DNA of 64,000 nt, from contig JAFGKD010000090.1 of assembly GCA_016928775.1 (NCBI GenBank), positions 19,293 to 83,292 of the forward strand. The letters run 5' to 3'. Shown here piece after piece: positions 52,900 to 61,872 of the stretch (position 1 is the first letter of the stretch; every line of letters starts with the position of its first letter). The position numbers were made by a program, and so were the translations under genes. The stretch is from Candidatus Zhuqueibacterota bacterium (GTDB lineage: Bacteria; Zhuqueibacterota; Zhuqueibacteria; Residuimicrobiales; Krinioviventaceae). The notes beneath the pieces were generated by a model. That model was not told where the DNA came from and searched no databases. It saw only the letters and a list, made by a program, of their open reading frames with translations.

Positions 52900-55512
52900 C
52901 TAATTCAAGATTTCACTAATCACATCCTCGACTTTGGACAAGGCGAGATCAAGTTTTTTTACATCTTTTGCACCTGCCAACGCCATGTGTGGCGCACCGC
53001 CACCGCCGCCACCGGCATACGCCGCCACCTTTTTTACGATATCGCCCGCTTTGAGATTTTTTTGATTGACATCTTTTGTGACAACACAAACAATAGATAC
53101 TTTATCATTGATCACGGCGCCTAAAACGGCGACGCCTGAGCCTATACGACTGCGCACAAGATCACCAAGTTGACGAAGCTCATCAACACTGCCCGCTTGC
53201 ACTTTGGCAGCGAGATAGTGAACATCCCGGACTTTTTTGATATCGGCTAACAAATCGCCAGCCGTCTCTTTGGTGCTCGCGTGCTTGAGTTTTTTTAATT
53301 CCTGCTCCAGGTTTTTGCGCTCTTTTATTAATGCTGATATTCGTGCATGCGTTTCATCGGGAGCGCAATTCAGCAATTCAGCTGCTTGCTCTAAAATAAA
53401 ATTTCGCGCCTTGAGATAATCGTGTGCTTTCATACCGGTCAAACATTCAATTCGGCGAATTCCGGCTGCAACCGAGGTTTCATTGATGATGACAAAATCG
53501 CCAATTTCACCCGTGGCCCGAACATGCGTACCGCCGCAGAGTTCTCTTGAATAATTTTCAATCTCGACCATGCGCACAGTGTCGCCGTACTTTTCACCAA
53601 ACAGGGCCGTGGCACCCGCGGCTTTCGCTTCTGCAATCGGCAAAACGTGCCAGCTGGTTTTGTGATTTTCAAGAATTTTTTCGTTCACCATCGTTTCAAT
53701 GGTGTGCAAATCTTTGGGGGAAACTCGTTCAAAATGCGTGAAATCAAATCGCATGTATTCGGGATGCACCAGCGATCCGGCTTGATGAACATGCTCGCCC
53801 AACACCGTGCGCAAGGCTTTGTGAACAAGATGTGTGACGGTATGATTGCGCTCAGTCGCGCGCCGTCTCTTGATGTCCACTGTTGCCGTGACTTTTGCGC
53901 CGACCTGCGGCGCTTGTCCCGAGATCAACTCGCCCAGGTGCACGATATGTTCGCCGATATATTTGGTGTCATTGACTTGAAATACAAAGGTTTCATTTTC
54001 AATCACGCCAGAGTCACCAACCTGTCCACCGGATTCCGCATAAAAGGGTGTTTTATCCAGCACAAGTTTGTTACCTTCGAATTGAATGACTGTTGCTGTT
54101 GTCAAATCTTCAACATAACCGACAAATTCGGTGCCGGCTGCGCCTTGTATGTCGATGCTTTGGTAACTGGCGCGTGAGCGCGAGGAACGTTCGCGTTGTT
54201 TTTCCATTTCGATGTCAAATTCCGCAACATCGACCGACAGGTTTTTCTCCTCTGCCATCAATTGCGTGAGGTCGAGGGGAAAGCCATAGGTGTCGTGTAA
54301 TACAAAGGCATCTTTTCCAGGGAAAACCGTGCTTCCCGACTTTAAGACATCACGCGCCTTGTGGTCAAAAAGCTCTATGCCGCGATCCAGAGTGCGGCCA
54401 AATCCCTCTTCTTCCGCTTTAATGACGCGAGCAATATATGCCTTGCGTTCGACAAGCTCGGGATAGGCGTGCCCCATCTCATCGGCCAGGGTGTCGACCA
54501 ATTTGTAAATGAAAGGCTCGTGTTTGTTCAGCACGCGTCCAAAACGGGCGGCTCGCCGAAGGATACGGCGCAGGGCATAACCGCGTCCTTCATTGCCGGG
54601 AATGGCACCATCGGCTATGGCAAACGAGAGGGATCGGATGTGATCAGCAATGACGCGAAAAGCCACCCCTGCTTCACCACTTCCGTATTCTTTTGTCGTT
54701 AATTCGCTGATTTTGTCGAGCAGGGGGACGAAAATGTCGGTGTCGTAATTTGATGCTTTTTTTTGTATCACAGCAACCAGACGCTCAAAGCCCGCACCGG
54801 TATCGATATGTTGTGCCGGCAAAAGCGACAGCGTGCCGGATTCGTCGCGATTGTACTGAATGAACACCAGATTCCACAGCTCAATAAATCGGGCACAACC
54901 GCCATTGACGGTGCACACATGTTGTGGATCTGACGCATCACAAAAATCTTTTCCGCGGTCAATATGAATTTCCGAGCATGGCCCGCAAGGGCCGGTGTCG
55001 CCCATCTCCCAGAAATTGTCCTTTTTGCCGAACGCCAAAATGTGTGCGGGATTTATATCCGTTTGGCTTTTCCAGTACATTTCCGCTTCGTCATCGCGCG
55101 GCACCCCTTCGGATTCATCACCGGTGTAAATTGTCGCGTACAGTTTGTCTTTGGGGAGTTTCCACACTGTGGTCAACAACTCCCACGCCCACTCAATAGC
55201 TTCTTTTTTAAAGTAATCACCAAAAGACCAATTGCCCAACATCTCGAAAAAAGTATGGTGATACGTATCGCGCCCAACCTCCTCCAAATCGTTATGCTTG
55301 CCCGAGACGCGGATACATTTCTGCGAATCAGCGATGCGGGCATGCGTTATCTTGCGCATACCAAGAAAAATGTCTTTGAATTGATTCATGCCGGCATTCG
55401 TGAACAAAAGTGTCGGATCATCCTGCGGCACCACCGGAGCGCTGGTCACAATATGATGTTGTTTACTTTTGAAAAAATCTAAAAAAGATTGTCGCAGTTC
55501 ATTGCACGTCAT
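52900..55512 (-). CDS. alaS: Alanyl-tRNA synthetase
   Basis: AlaRS charges tRNA-Ala, recognising the G3:U70 pair that the tRNA at the window end carries. The 870-residue protein has the class II aminoacylation core with GDTGPCGPCSE and TGAGFERL, the editing domain with zinc ligands HTVTH and CGGTH, and the C-terminal DHHA1 domain with a Gly-rich AGGGGGGAPHMALAGA. It lies 142 nt after the trans-sulfuration gene; this gap has no visible T-box. Confidence 0.97.
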   Translation of the reverse strand: MTCNELRQSFLDFFKSKQHHIVTSAPVVPQDDPTLLFTNAGMNQFKDIFLGMRKITHARIADSQKCIRVSGKHNDLEEVGRDTYHHTFFEMLGNWSFGDYFKKEAIEWAWELLTTVWKLPKDKLYATIYTGDESEGVPRDDEAEMYWKSQTDINPAHILAFGKKDNFWEMGDTGPCGPCSEIHIDRGKDFCDASDPQHVCTVNGGCARFIELWNLVFIQYNRDESGTLSLLPAQHIDTGAGFERLVAVIQKKASNYDTDIFVPLLDKISELTTKEYGSGEAGVAFRVIADHIRSLSFAIADGAIPGNEGRGYALRRILRRAARFGRVLNKHEPFIYKLVDTLADEMGHAYPELVERKAYIARVIKAEEEGFGRTLDRGIELFDHKARDVLKSGSTVFPGKDAFVLHDTYGFPLDLTQLMAEEKNLSVDVAEFDIEMEKQRERSSRSRASYQSIDIQGAAGTEFVGYVEDLTTATVIQFEGNKLVLDKTPFYAESGGQVGDSGVIENETFVFQVNDTKYIGEHIVHLGELISGQAPQVGAKVTATVDIKRRRATERNHTVTHLVHKALRTVLGEHVHQAGSLVHPEYMRFDFTHFERVSPKDLHTIETMVNEKILENHKTSWHVLPIAEAKAAGATALFGEKYGDTVRMVEIENYSRELCGGTHVRATGEIGDFVIINETSVAAGIRRIECLTGMKAHDYLKARNFILEQAAELLNCAPDETHARISALIKERKNLEQELKKLKHASTKETAGDLLADIKKVRDVHYLAAKVQAGSVDELRQLGDLVRSRIGSGVAVLGAVINDKVSIVCVVTKDVNQKNLKAGDIVKKVAAYAGGGGGGAPHMALAGAKDVKKLDLALSKVEDVISEILN

Positions 55513-55654
55513 AAAACCATAGTCCTGTTAAAGCGTCACCAATGTTTTAAATGGGAAATGAAAAAGCGTGCGGATGATTTTAGGTAGAGATGGAAAATCG
55601 TAGCAATTTTTGTCATACATCCTCGCTTTTTTGAACAAACAATTTACAAAAAAA

Positions 55655-56848
55655 TTAAATTTTATCCAATGCTTGTTCCAAATCATGGATCAAATCTTCA
55701 GCTGCCTCAACACCGACAGACAAGCGGATCAGTCCATCGGGCACACCTGCCTGCTCCCGTTCTTTTTTTGACAAGCTGATGTGCGACGTTGACGCCGGAT
55801 GTATGATCAGCGTGTCGATTTCTCCCAGACTGGTGGTAAAACTGCATAGCCGCACGGCGTTCATCACTTTTACGCCGGCATCAAAACCACCATGCACCTC
55901 GAATGCTAACATACCACCAAATCCGTTTAGTTGCGTTTGAGCTAAATCATGTTGTGGATGACCGGGCAATCCCGGATAATGAATTTTTGCAACTTTGGGA
56001 TGCTCTTTTAAAAAGTCGGCGATGCGCTGTGCGTTACTGCAATGTTTTTCAAGACGAAGCGCCAGGGTTTTGAGGCCGCGAATGCTGAGCCAGGCATTGA
56101 ACGGGCTGATTACACCACCGTATAGTTTTACCACCTTGCTGATCGCAGCGATGGTTTCTGCACTGCAGACAATAGCGCCGCCAATGGCATCACCATGACC
56201 ATTAATATATTTGGTCGTGCTGTGGATGACGATATCTGCCCCCAACGTGAGCGGCTGGATGATCGGCGGCGGTGTGAAGGTACTGTCGACGATTAAGATT
56301 AGCTGTGTTTTGCGAGCAAATTCAGCGAGCTTATTGATATCAGCAATCACCAAATTGGGGCTTCCCAGGACTTCGGTATACAATATTTTCGTTTTTTCGG
56401 TACAGGCCTGTTGTATTTCATCCATGTTTGTAATATCAACAAAATGTGTCGTCACGTTCAGGCTGGATAATTGGCTGGAAAACCAGTTTTTGGTGCCGCC
56501 ATAGATATTTTTTGAGGAGATAATGTTATCGCCCGGTTTGACGATGGATAAAATAGCGCTGCTGATCGCGGCCATACCTGATGCCACGGCGAGGCCGGCT
56601 TCGGCATTTTCCAAAAGTGCGACGAGTTGAGCGAACAAGTCTGACGTCGGATTCCCGTCGCGAGTATAGAAATACCCCGGCTTTTCGCCAAGAAAAACGG
56701 ACAAACCATCCTGAACGTTTTCATATTCAAAATTGACAGTCTGGTAAATTGGCGGAATATGTGAACGTACGCGATGGATTTCGGTTTGTGATGTGGCACG
56801 TATCATGCGCGTGCCAATGTCTAACTTTATTAATTCTTCAAAAGTCAT
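55655..56848 (-). CDS. Cys/Met metabolism PLP-dependent enzyme (trans-sulfuration family)
   Basis: The 397-residue protein has the family's PLP lysine in HSTTKYINGHGD, the YTRDGNPTSD segment, the ASGMAAISSA phosphate loop and a C-terminal SLGEIDTLIIHPAS motif. Candidate activities are methionine gamma-lyase, cystathionine gamma-synthase/lyase or O-acetylhomoserine sulfhydrylase; sequence alone cannot choose. It starts 5 nt after recX, an unusual passenger between recX and alaS. Confidence 0.88.
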   Translation of the reverse strand: MTFEELIKLDIGTRMIRATSQTEIHRVRSHIPPIYQTVNFEYENVQDGLSVFLGEKPGYFYTRDGNPTSDLFAQLVALLENAEAGLAVASGMAAISSAILSIVKPGDNIISSKNIYGGTKNWFSSQLSSLNVTTHFVDITNMDEIQQACTEKTKILYTEVLGSPNLVIADINKLAEFARKTQLILIVDSTFTPPPIIQPLTLGADIVIHSTTKYINGHGDAIGGAIVCSAETIAAISKVVKLYGGVISPFNAWLSIRGLKTLALRLEKHCSNAQRIADFLKEHPKVAKIHYPGLPGHPQHDLAQTQLNGFGGMLAFEVHGGFDAGVKVMNAVRLCSFTTSLGEIDTLIIHPASTSHISLSKKEREQAGVPDGLIRLSVGVEAAEDLIHDLEQALDKI

Positions 56849-56853
56849 GTGAA

Positions 56854-57492
56854 TTACAGATTATCCCAATTTTCTACGATATCATTTACAATGTCCCAGT
56901 TAAAGCCGCGCCGCATCAAAAAATCAGTGACGCGTTTTTTGGCTTTGTCTTCATCCAGCCGCACCTGTTTTTTTTTATTTTTTATTGCAGCTTCGCGGGC
57001 GATAACGTACTCACTTTTTTCACTATAAACTTCATGAATCGCATGCGCAATATCCCGAGGACTGATACCTTTTTGCGTCAATTCTTGACGTAACAGCAAC
57101 GGACCACACGGTTTGGTTATCATACGATTTTTTGCAAACATCAGGGCAAATTCAGTATCATTCAGCAGTTTGAGGCGTACCAGTTCATCCAACACCCAGT
57201 TGATGTCGTTTTGATTAAATCCCGCTAACTTTAATCGATCAGACAGTTCCTTCTTGCTCCGTGGGCGGACCGCCAGGAGTCGATAGGCTTTTTCTTTTGC
57301 GGCTCGCTGCTGTTCCAGTTGTAGTATGGTTTCTATGTGTTGCTCGGCTAATTCATCACCTCGAGCAATTCCCGATTTCAGCAGCACATCCTGGTGCAGA
57401 CCAAAAGCAAACTCGCCGTCCAAAAAAATGGAGAAACGATCTTTACGTTTCTCCTGCGGTGTAATATCTGTTATGGTGCGAGTTTTTGTCAT
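56854..57492 (-). CDS. recX: Recombination regulator RecX
   Basis: RecX binds RecA filaments and tunes their activity. The 212-residue protein has the three-helix repeats: YRLLAVRPRSKKELSDRL, FNQNDINWVLDELV, and the C-terminal FLMRRGFNWDIVNDIV. An N-terminal extension of ~50 residues (beta-rich, FSIFLDGEFAFGL) is common in FCB and Firmicute RecX. It follows recA by 11 nt. Confidence 0.92.
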   Translation of the reverse strand: MTKTRTITDITPQEKRKDRFSIFLDGEFAFGLHQDVLLKSGIARGDELAEQHIETILQLEQQRAAKEKAYRLLAVRPRSKKELSDRLKLAGFNQNDINWVLDELVRLKLLNDTEFALMFAKNRMITKPCGPLLLRQELTQKGISPRDIAHAIHEVYSEKSEYVIAREAAIKNKKKQVRLDEDKAKKRVTDFLMRRGFNWDIVNDIVENWDNL

Positions 57493-57503
57493 GTTTGAAT
57501 CAA

Positions 57504-58553
57504 CTATTTCACGGTTTCTTTTTGAGACTTTTCGTCTTTTGTCGCAGTTGCCTCTTTTAGCAGCCCAAGCTCTCGGCGCACTTTGATCTCAATCTCCGCC
57601 ATCATTTCGGGATTTTGGTCTAAAAATTTCTTGACATTTTCCCGACCCTGGCCGAGTCGTTCTTCACCGTATGAAAACCAGGTGCCGGCTTTATCGATAA
57701 TTTTGGCATTGACGGCCAGGTCGAGCAAGTCGCCGGTTTTTGATATACCTTTGCCGTAAATGATGTCAAATTGTACTTCTTTGAAGGGGGGTGCGACTTT
57801 GTTTTTCACAACTTTGACTTTGGTGCGGTTGCCGATGACTTCTTCGCCTTCTTTGATGGAGGCGATGCGTCGGATGTCCATGCGTATAGAGGCGTAAAAT
57901 TTTAGGGCGCGGCCACCGGTCGTTGTTTCCGGGCTGCCGAACATAACGCCGATCTTTTCTCGAATCTGATTGATAAAAATGACACAGGATTTTGATTTAC
58001 TGATTGCTGCTGTGAGTTTTCGCATTGCCTGCGACATCAATCTCGCCTGCAGGCCCATTTGCGCATCGCCCATTTCGCCCTCAATTTCGGCGCGCGGTAC
58101 AAGAGCGGCCACAGAATCAACCACGACGGTATCAATAGCGCCGCTGCGCACCAGGGTTTCAGTAATTTCCAATGCTTGTTCTCCGGTGTCAGGTTGGGAG
58201 ATCAAAAGATTGTCCGTATCAACACCGAGCTTTTTTGCATAGACGGCATCCAGAGCATGTTCGGCATCAACAAAGGCGGCAATCCCGCCCAGCTTTTGTG
58301 CTTCTGCGACAATGTGCAACGCCAATGTCGTTTTGCCGGACGCTTCGGGACCAAATATCTCAATGATGCGACCTCGCGGTACACCGCCGATACCAAGCGC
58401 AGCATCCAGCGAAACCGAGCCTGTGGGAATCGAAGCAATGTCGAGCTTGCGATCGTCGCCAAGATACATGATTGAGCCTTTTCCATATTGACGATCAATT
58501 TGTGCTATCGCCAATTCCACCGCTTTTTTTCGTTCATTTGATTCGTTTGCCAT
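57504..58553 (-). CDS. recA: Recombinase RecA
   Basis: RecA forms DNA-strand-exchange filaments and triggers SOS. The 349-residue protein has Walker A GPEASGKTT, the VVDSVAALVP Walker B strand, loop L1/L2 region with FINQIREKIGVMFGSPETT, and an acidic/basic C-terminus. Only 21 bp separate it from thpR, and I see no LexA-type operator there, so any SOS control would have to act further upstream. Confidence 0.98.
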   Translation of the reverse strand: MANESNERKKAVELAIAQIDRQYGKGSIMYLGDDRKLDIASIPTGSVSLDAALGIGGVPRGRIIEIFGPEASGKTTLALHIVAEAQKLGGIAAFVDAEHALDAVYAKKLGVDTDNLLISQPDTGEQALEITETLVRSGAIDTVVVDSVAALVPRAEIEGEMGDAQMGLQARLMSQAMRKLTAAISKSKSCVIFINQIREKIGVMFGSPETTTGGRALKFYASIRMDIRRIASIKEGEEVIGNRTKVKVVKNKVAPPFKEVQFDIIYGKGISKTGDLLDLAVNAKIIDKAGTWFSYGEERLGQGRENVKKFLDQNPEMMAEIEIKVRRELGLLKEATATKDEKSQKETVK

Positions 58554-58574
58554 ATTATTATCCCAGTTTATATT

Positions 58575-59141
58575 TTAATTCTTTTTTAGCGCAATGTTTG
58601 CAAGCGCGCTATAAACGGCGCCCCCGGGCGCAAGCTGACTTTGCATCACAATGATTTCATTCGCCGTGAATGACATGCGCGGCAAGGCTTCTTTTTCTAA
58701 CGCTGCAGTGATCGCTTTTAATCCATCGCTGCTTTTCACCCGGCCCAGGGTGAGATGCGGCGAAAATTGTCGCTTCTCTTTGGGAAATCCCAATGGTGCC
58801 AATTCATTTTCAAGGTCACTCTGAATTTTTATCAAGTCCGCTGCCTCTTCGACACCGATCCAATAGACCTTGGGTTGATGCAGGTTTGGAAAGGCACCTG
58901 TGCCATAAAGATGAATCTTTATCGGCGCGTAAGGTTCACTTGCTTTACGCACGACGCTGACGATATCCGGCAACTGTTTTTCATCGACATCGCCAAGGAA
59001 TTTCAGTGTGAGATGTATACCCGCCGGGCGCACCCAGCGCACACCCTTGCCATGTCTTTTTAAATTGTCCTGCAATTGCGCCAGGCTCTGGCGAACAGCA
59101 TCGGGCAATTCAAAGCAGATGAATGTACGGATTTTAGCCAT
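58575..59141 (-). CDS. thpR: RNA 2',3'-cyclic phosphodiesterase ThpR
   Basis: The 188-residue 2H-phosphoesterase has both catalytic motifs, HLTLKFLG and HLTLGRV. The family hydrolyses 2',3'-cyclic phosphates at RNA ends and was first named 2'-5' RNA ligase. It overlaps cinA by 8 bp, within the pgpA-cinA-thpR-recA-recX run. Confidence 0.93.
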   Translation of the reverse strand: MAKIRTFICFELPDAVRQSLAQLQDNLKRHGKGVRWVRPAGIHLTLKFLGDVDEKQLPDIVSVVRKASEPYAPIKIHLYGTGAFPNLHQPKVYWIGVEEAADLIKIQSDLENELAPLGFPKEKRQFSPHLTLGRVKSSDGLKAITAALEKEALPRMSFTANEIIVMQSQLAPGGAVYSALANIALKKN

Positions 59142-60381
59142 CCTGGTCCCTGTTTAATATTTGTTTTCTGAGCAAATGCAGAGCTGCCTGAACAGAGCGT
59201 TGCTTGTTGCCGATTCGATCATTGGCGAATGTAAACTTTTCGAACGTCGAGCTGTTGGCATCCGCATATCCAACAAAAACCAATCCCACCGGTTTTTCCG
59301 CTGTACCGCCGCTTGGGCCCGCGATCCCGGTTACCGAGAGACCGTAATCGGTTCCGGCGAGTCGTTGCACACCTTCCGCCATTGCCAGGGCGACCTGTGC
59401 GCTGACAGCGCCGTGCTCAAGAATTAGCCCTTCTGGTACGCCCAATAGCTCAACTTTTGCAGCGTTGCTATAGCTGATCACGCCGCGTTCGAAAAAACTG
59501 GAGCTACCAGCAATATTGGTCAACCGATTCGAAATCATGCCGCCTGTGCAGGATTCGGCAACCGCCAGGGTTTCACCCCGTTTTATCAAGATTTCGGCAA
59601 TCTTTTCTTCTAAAGAGATGTCTTTATCGGCAAAAATATCTCGACCTATTTTTGCACGGACGAGTTTTTCTGCTTGCTCGAGTTTGTCTGATGCCACTTT
59701 TTCGTTATCCGCGAATGCCATGATTCGAATTTTGACACCAAAAAGATTTGGTAAAAAAGCCAGGCGGACATATCGTTCAATTTCATGCAAATTATCCAGG
59801 CGTTCATACAATAGACTCTCGGGTACGCCTGTTGTCATGAAATTTTTAATTCGAATGGCTGCACCGGCGTGTTTTCCAAGCTCGGGCAGAATATGGCTCT
59901 GCATCATTCCTTTCATTTCGTGTGGTACGCCGGGCATCACATAAAATGATTTACCATCCTTTCGAAAAATCATGCCAGGTGCAGTGCCACGGTCATTTTT
60001 CAAAAGCTCGGCATTATCGGGAACGCGCGCCTGTTCTTCATTCACTTTGGCCATTTTGAAACGGCGCTTGCGGAATCGCTCCTTGATAGCGTCAAGAATT
60101 TCTTCATTCATCACCAAAGTCGCGCCAAAATAGTCGCTGACCACCTTTTTCGTGACATCATCATGTGTTGGGCCAAGACCGCCGGTGATGAGCGCCACAT
60201 CGGAGCGCGACTCGGCGATGTGAAGCGCCTGTGTGATGTCTTGTGTTGAATCCCCGACCGTGGTTACCCAGCGTAGCTGAATACCAATATTGATCAGTTG
60301 CTCGCCTATCCAGCTCGCATTTGTATTCACGGTCTGCCCGATGAGTAGTTCATCACCTATGGAAATAACTTCAACTCGCAT
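59134..60381 (-). CDS. cinA: CinA: damage-inducible protein, NMN amidohydrolase-type
   Basis: The 415-residue protein has the N-terminal MoaB-like domain (ISIGDELLIGQTVNTN, TGGLGPTHDDVTK), a central linker domain and the C-terminal amidohydrolase domain (AESCTGGMISNRLTN, GIAGPSGGTAEKPVG). The family deamidates nicotinamide mononucleotide and cleaves ADP-ribose pyrophosphate. Start ATG 60381 is 3 nt after pgpA. cinA-recA linkage is widespread. Confidence 0.94.
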   Translation of the reverse strand: MRVEVISIGDELLIGQTVNTNASWIGEQLINIGIQLRWVTTVGDSTQDITQALHIAESRSDVALITGGLGPTHDDVTKKVVSDYFGATLVMNEEILDAIKERFRKRRFKMAKVNEEQARVPDNAELLKNDRGTAPGMIFRKDGKSFYVMPGVPHEMKGMMQSHILPELGKHAGAAIRIKNFMTTGVPESLLYERLDNLHEIERYVRLAFLPNLFGVKIRIMAFADNEKVASDKLEQAEKLVRAKIGRDIFADKDISLEEKIAEILIKRGETLAVAESCTGGMISNRLTNIAGSSSFFERGVISYSNAAKVELLGVPEGLILEHGAVSAQVALAMAEGVQRLAGTDYGLSVTGIAGPSGGTAEKPVGLVFVGYADANSSTFEKFTFANDRIGNKQRSVQAALHLLRKQILNRDQDG

Positions 60382-60384
60382 GCG

Positions 60385-60849
60385 TCAACACCCAGTAAGT
60401 GATTTGAAAATCAACCCAAAAAGTATGTGACATATAATGAATGCATAGATTCCAGCGATCACATCATCGACCATGACTCCCCAACCTTTCGGCAGCTTTT
60501 GCGATTGATGCACCGGGAACGGCTTTAGAATATCAAAAAATCGAAACAGAACAAATGCCGATGCATAAATGGGCCACTGCTTTGGCATCATATACACAGC
60601 GATCATCATGCCGACAACTTCATCCCAGACAACACGACCCGGATCATGCCCCCAATCCTGCTCACAAATCGTTGCTGCCCACACGCCGATGAAAAAAAAG
60701 CTCGGCAAAACGATCACCCACAGGAGCGGGGTGAGTGCGGGCAAAAACCACAATATCGTTATCGTCACAAACGACCCGGCAGTTCCGGGAGCGAGCGGGA
60801 AGTAGCCAATACCAAAGGTGGAACCGATAATGTGGGCGAGCGGCTTCAT
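60385..60849 (-). CDS. pgpA: Phosphatidylglycerophosphatase A
   Basis: PgpA dephosphorylates phosphatidylglycerophosphate to phosphatidylglycerol at the inner membrane. The 154-residue protein has about four membrane segments and the family motifs GYFPLAPGTAGS near residue 15 and WDEVVGMM near residue 75. Length is normal. It opens the cinA-thpR-recA-recX operon and lies downstream of recR. Confidence 0.92.
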   Translation of the reverse strand: MKPLAHIIGSTFGIGYFPLAPGTAGSFVTITILWFLPALTPLLWVIVLPSFFFIGVWAATICEQDWGHDPGRVVWDEVVGMMIAVYMMPKQWPIYASAFVLFRFFDILKPFPVHQSQKLPKGWGVMVDDVIAGIYAFIICHILFGLIFKSLTGC

Positions 60850-60907
60850 AGCATATTAAATCTGATACAATAATAAAAAATATCAATACGAATGGCAAGA
60901 TGAATTC

Positions 60908-61501
60908 TCAATATTCCAAACGCCCCTCTATGGCTCGTGCGAGGGTGATCTCATCAGTATATTCCAGGTCAGCGCCAACCGGGATACCGCGCGCAATGCG
61001 GGTCATTTTTACCCCCATAGGTTTTATGAGCTTGGATAAATATATGGCAGTTGCTTCGCCTTCAGTATTGGGATTGGTGGCGACAATTATTTCATTCACA
61101 CCATCCAGCCGGTTCAGCAATTCTTTGATCCGTAAATCATCCGGGCCAATGCCGTCTAACGGTGACAGGGCACCGCCGAGTACATGATAAAGCCCCCGGT
61201 ATTCTCCGGTTTTTTCCAATGCCAACACATCGTTTGCTTCCTCAACAACACATATTATGCTGCGATCGCGCTTGTCGCTGGAACAGATGCGGCACGGATC
61301 GGTTTCGGTTATATTAAAGCAGGTATGGCAATGAATAACTTTGCTCTTTAGCTCGAGCAATGCCTCGGCGAGCTGATGCACCTCATGTTCGGTTTGTTTG
61401 AGCAGATAAAAAACATGTCGCTGCGCCGTCTTTCGACCAATACCGGGAAGCTTGCTCAATTCGTGAATGGCTTTTTCAACCGCGTCCGATGAATATTTCA
61501 C
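60908..61501 (-). CDS. recR: Recombination mediator RecR
   Basis: RecR works with RecF and RecO to load RecA at gaps. I choose GTG 61501, with TTGGAG five bases upstream; an in-frame TTG at 61516 would overlap ebfC. The protein (~197 residues) has the helix-hairpin-helix LSKLPGIGRKTAQR, the zinc site CHTCFNITETDPCRIC, and a Toprim domain with VVEEANDVLALE and NPNTEGEATA. It follows ebfC in the canonical dnaX-ebfC-recR order. Confidence 0.96.
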   Translation of the reverse strand: MKYSSDAVEKAIHELSKLPGIGRKTAQRHVFYLLKQTEHEVHQLAEALLELKSKVIHCHTCFNITETDPCRICSSDKRDRSIICVVEEANDVLALEKTGEYRGLYHVLGGALSPLDGIGPDDLRIKELLNRLDGVNEIIVATNPNTEGEATAIYLSKLIKPMGVKMTRIARGIPVGADLEYTDEITLARAIEGRLEY

Positions 61502-61512
61502 ATGGACTCCAA

Positions 61513-61845
61513 TCAAAGGCCCGGTATTTTAAAGCCGCCCATGTTCGGCATAATTCCACCGGTGGCTTTTGCCATTTCTTCCTCGGCTTTTATTTTGGCG
61601 TTTTCCAACGCCTGATTAACTGCAGCAAGCACCAGATCTTCCAGCATTTCAACATCTTCAGGATCGACAACTTCCGGATCAATCTTGACTTCGAGCAGCT
61701 CTTGCTGGCCGCTGGCAACGGCGGTTACCATGCCGCCCCCGGCACTCCCTTCAATCCTTGTATCTGCAAGTTCGTTCTGAATACGCTCGATCTCTTTTTG
61801 CATTTTTTGGGCCTGTTTGAGCAAGCCGCTCATTCCGCCTTTCAT
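61513..61845 (-). CDS. ebfC: Nucleoid-associated protein YbaB/EbfC
   Basis: EbfC-type proteins are small DNA-binding dimers. I place the start at ATG 61845 (MKGGMSGLLKQAQKMQ), which has TTGAGGAG upstream; an earlier in-frame codon adds five residues without a site. The 110-residue protein has the long N-terminal helix, the GGGMVTAVASGQQELLEVKI sheet and the NQALENAKIKAEEEM helix. It lies between dnaX and recR, as usual. Confidence 0.94.
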   Translation of the reverse strand: MKGGMSGLLKQAQKMQKEIERIQNELADTRIEGSAGGGMVTAVASGQQELLEVKIDPEVVDPEDVEMLEDLVLAAVNQALENAKIKAEEEMAKATGGIMPNMGGFKIPGL

Positions 61846-61872
61846 CCAAAATCTCCTCAATTTCTAACAATG

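Noticed and set aside
55513..55654. Possible T-box riboswitch before alaS
   Set aside because: No specifier-loop or antiterminator-like sequence is visible and the gap has no terminator hairpin.
58554..58574. LexA operator upstream of recA
   Set aside because: The 21-bp gap holds no dyad of LexA type.
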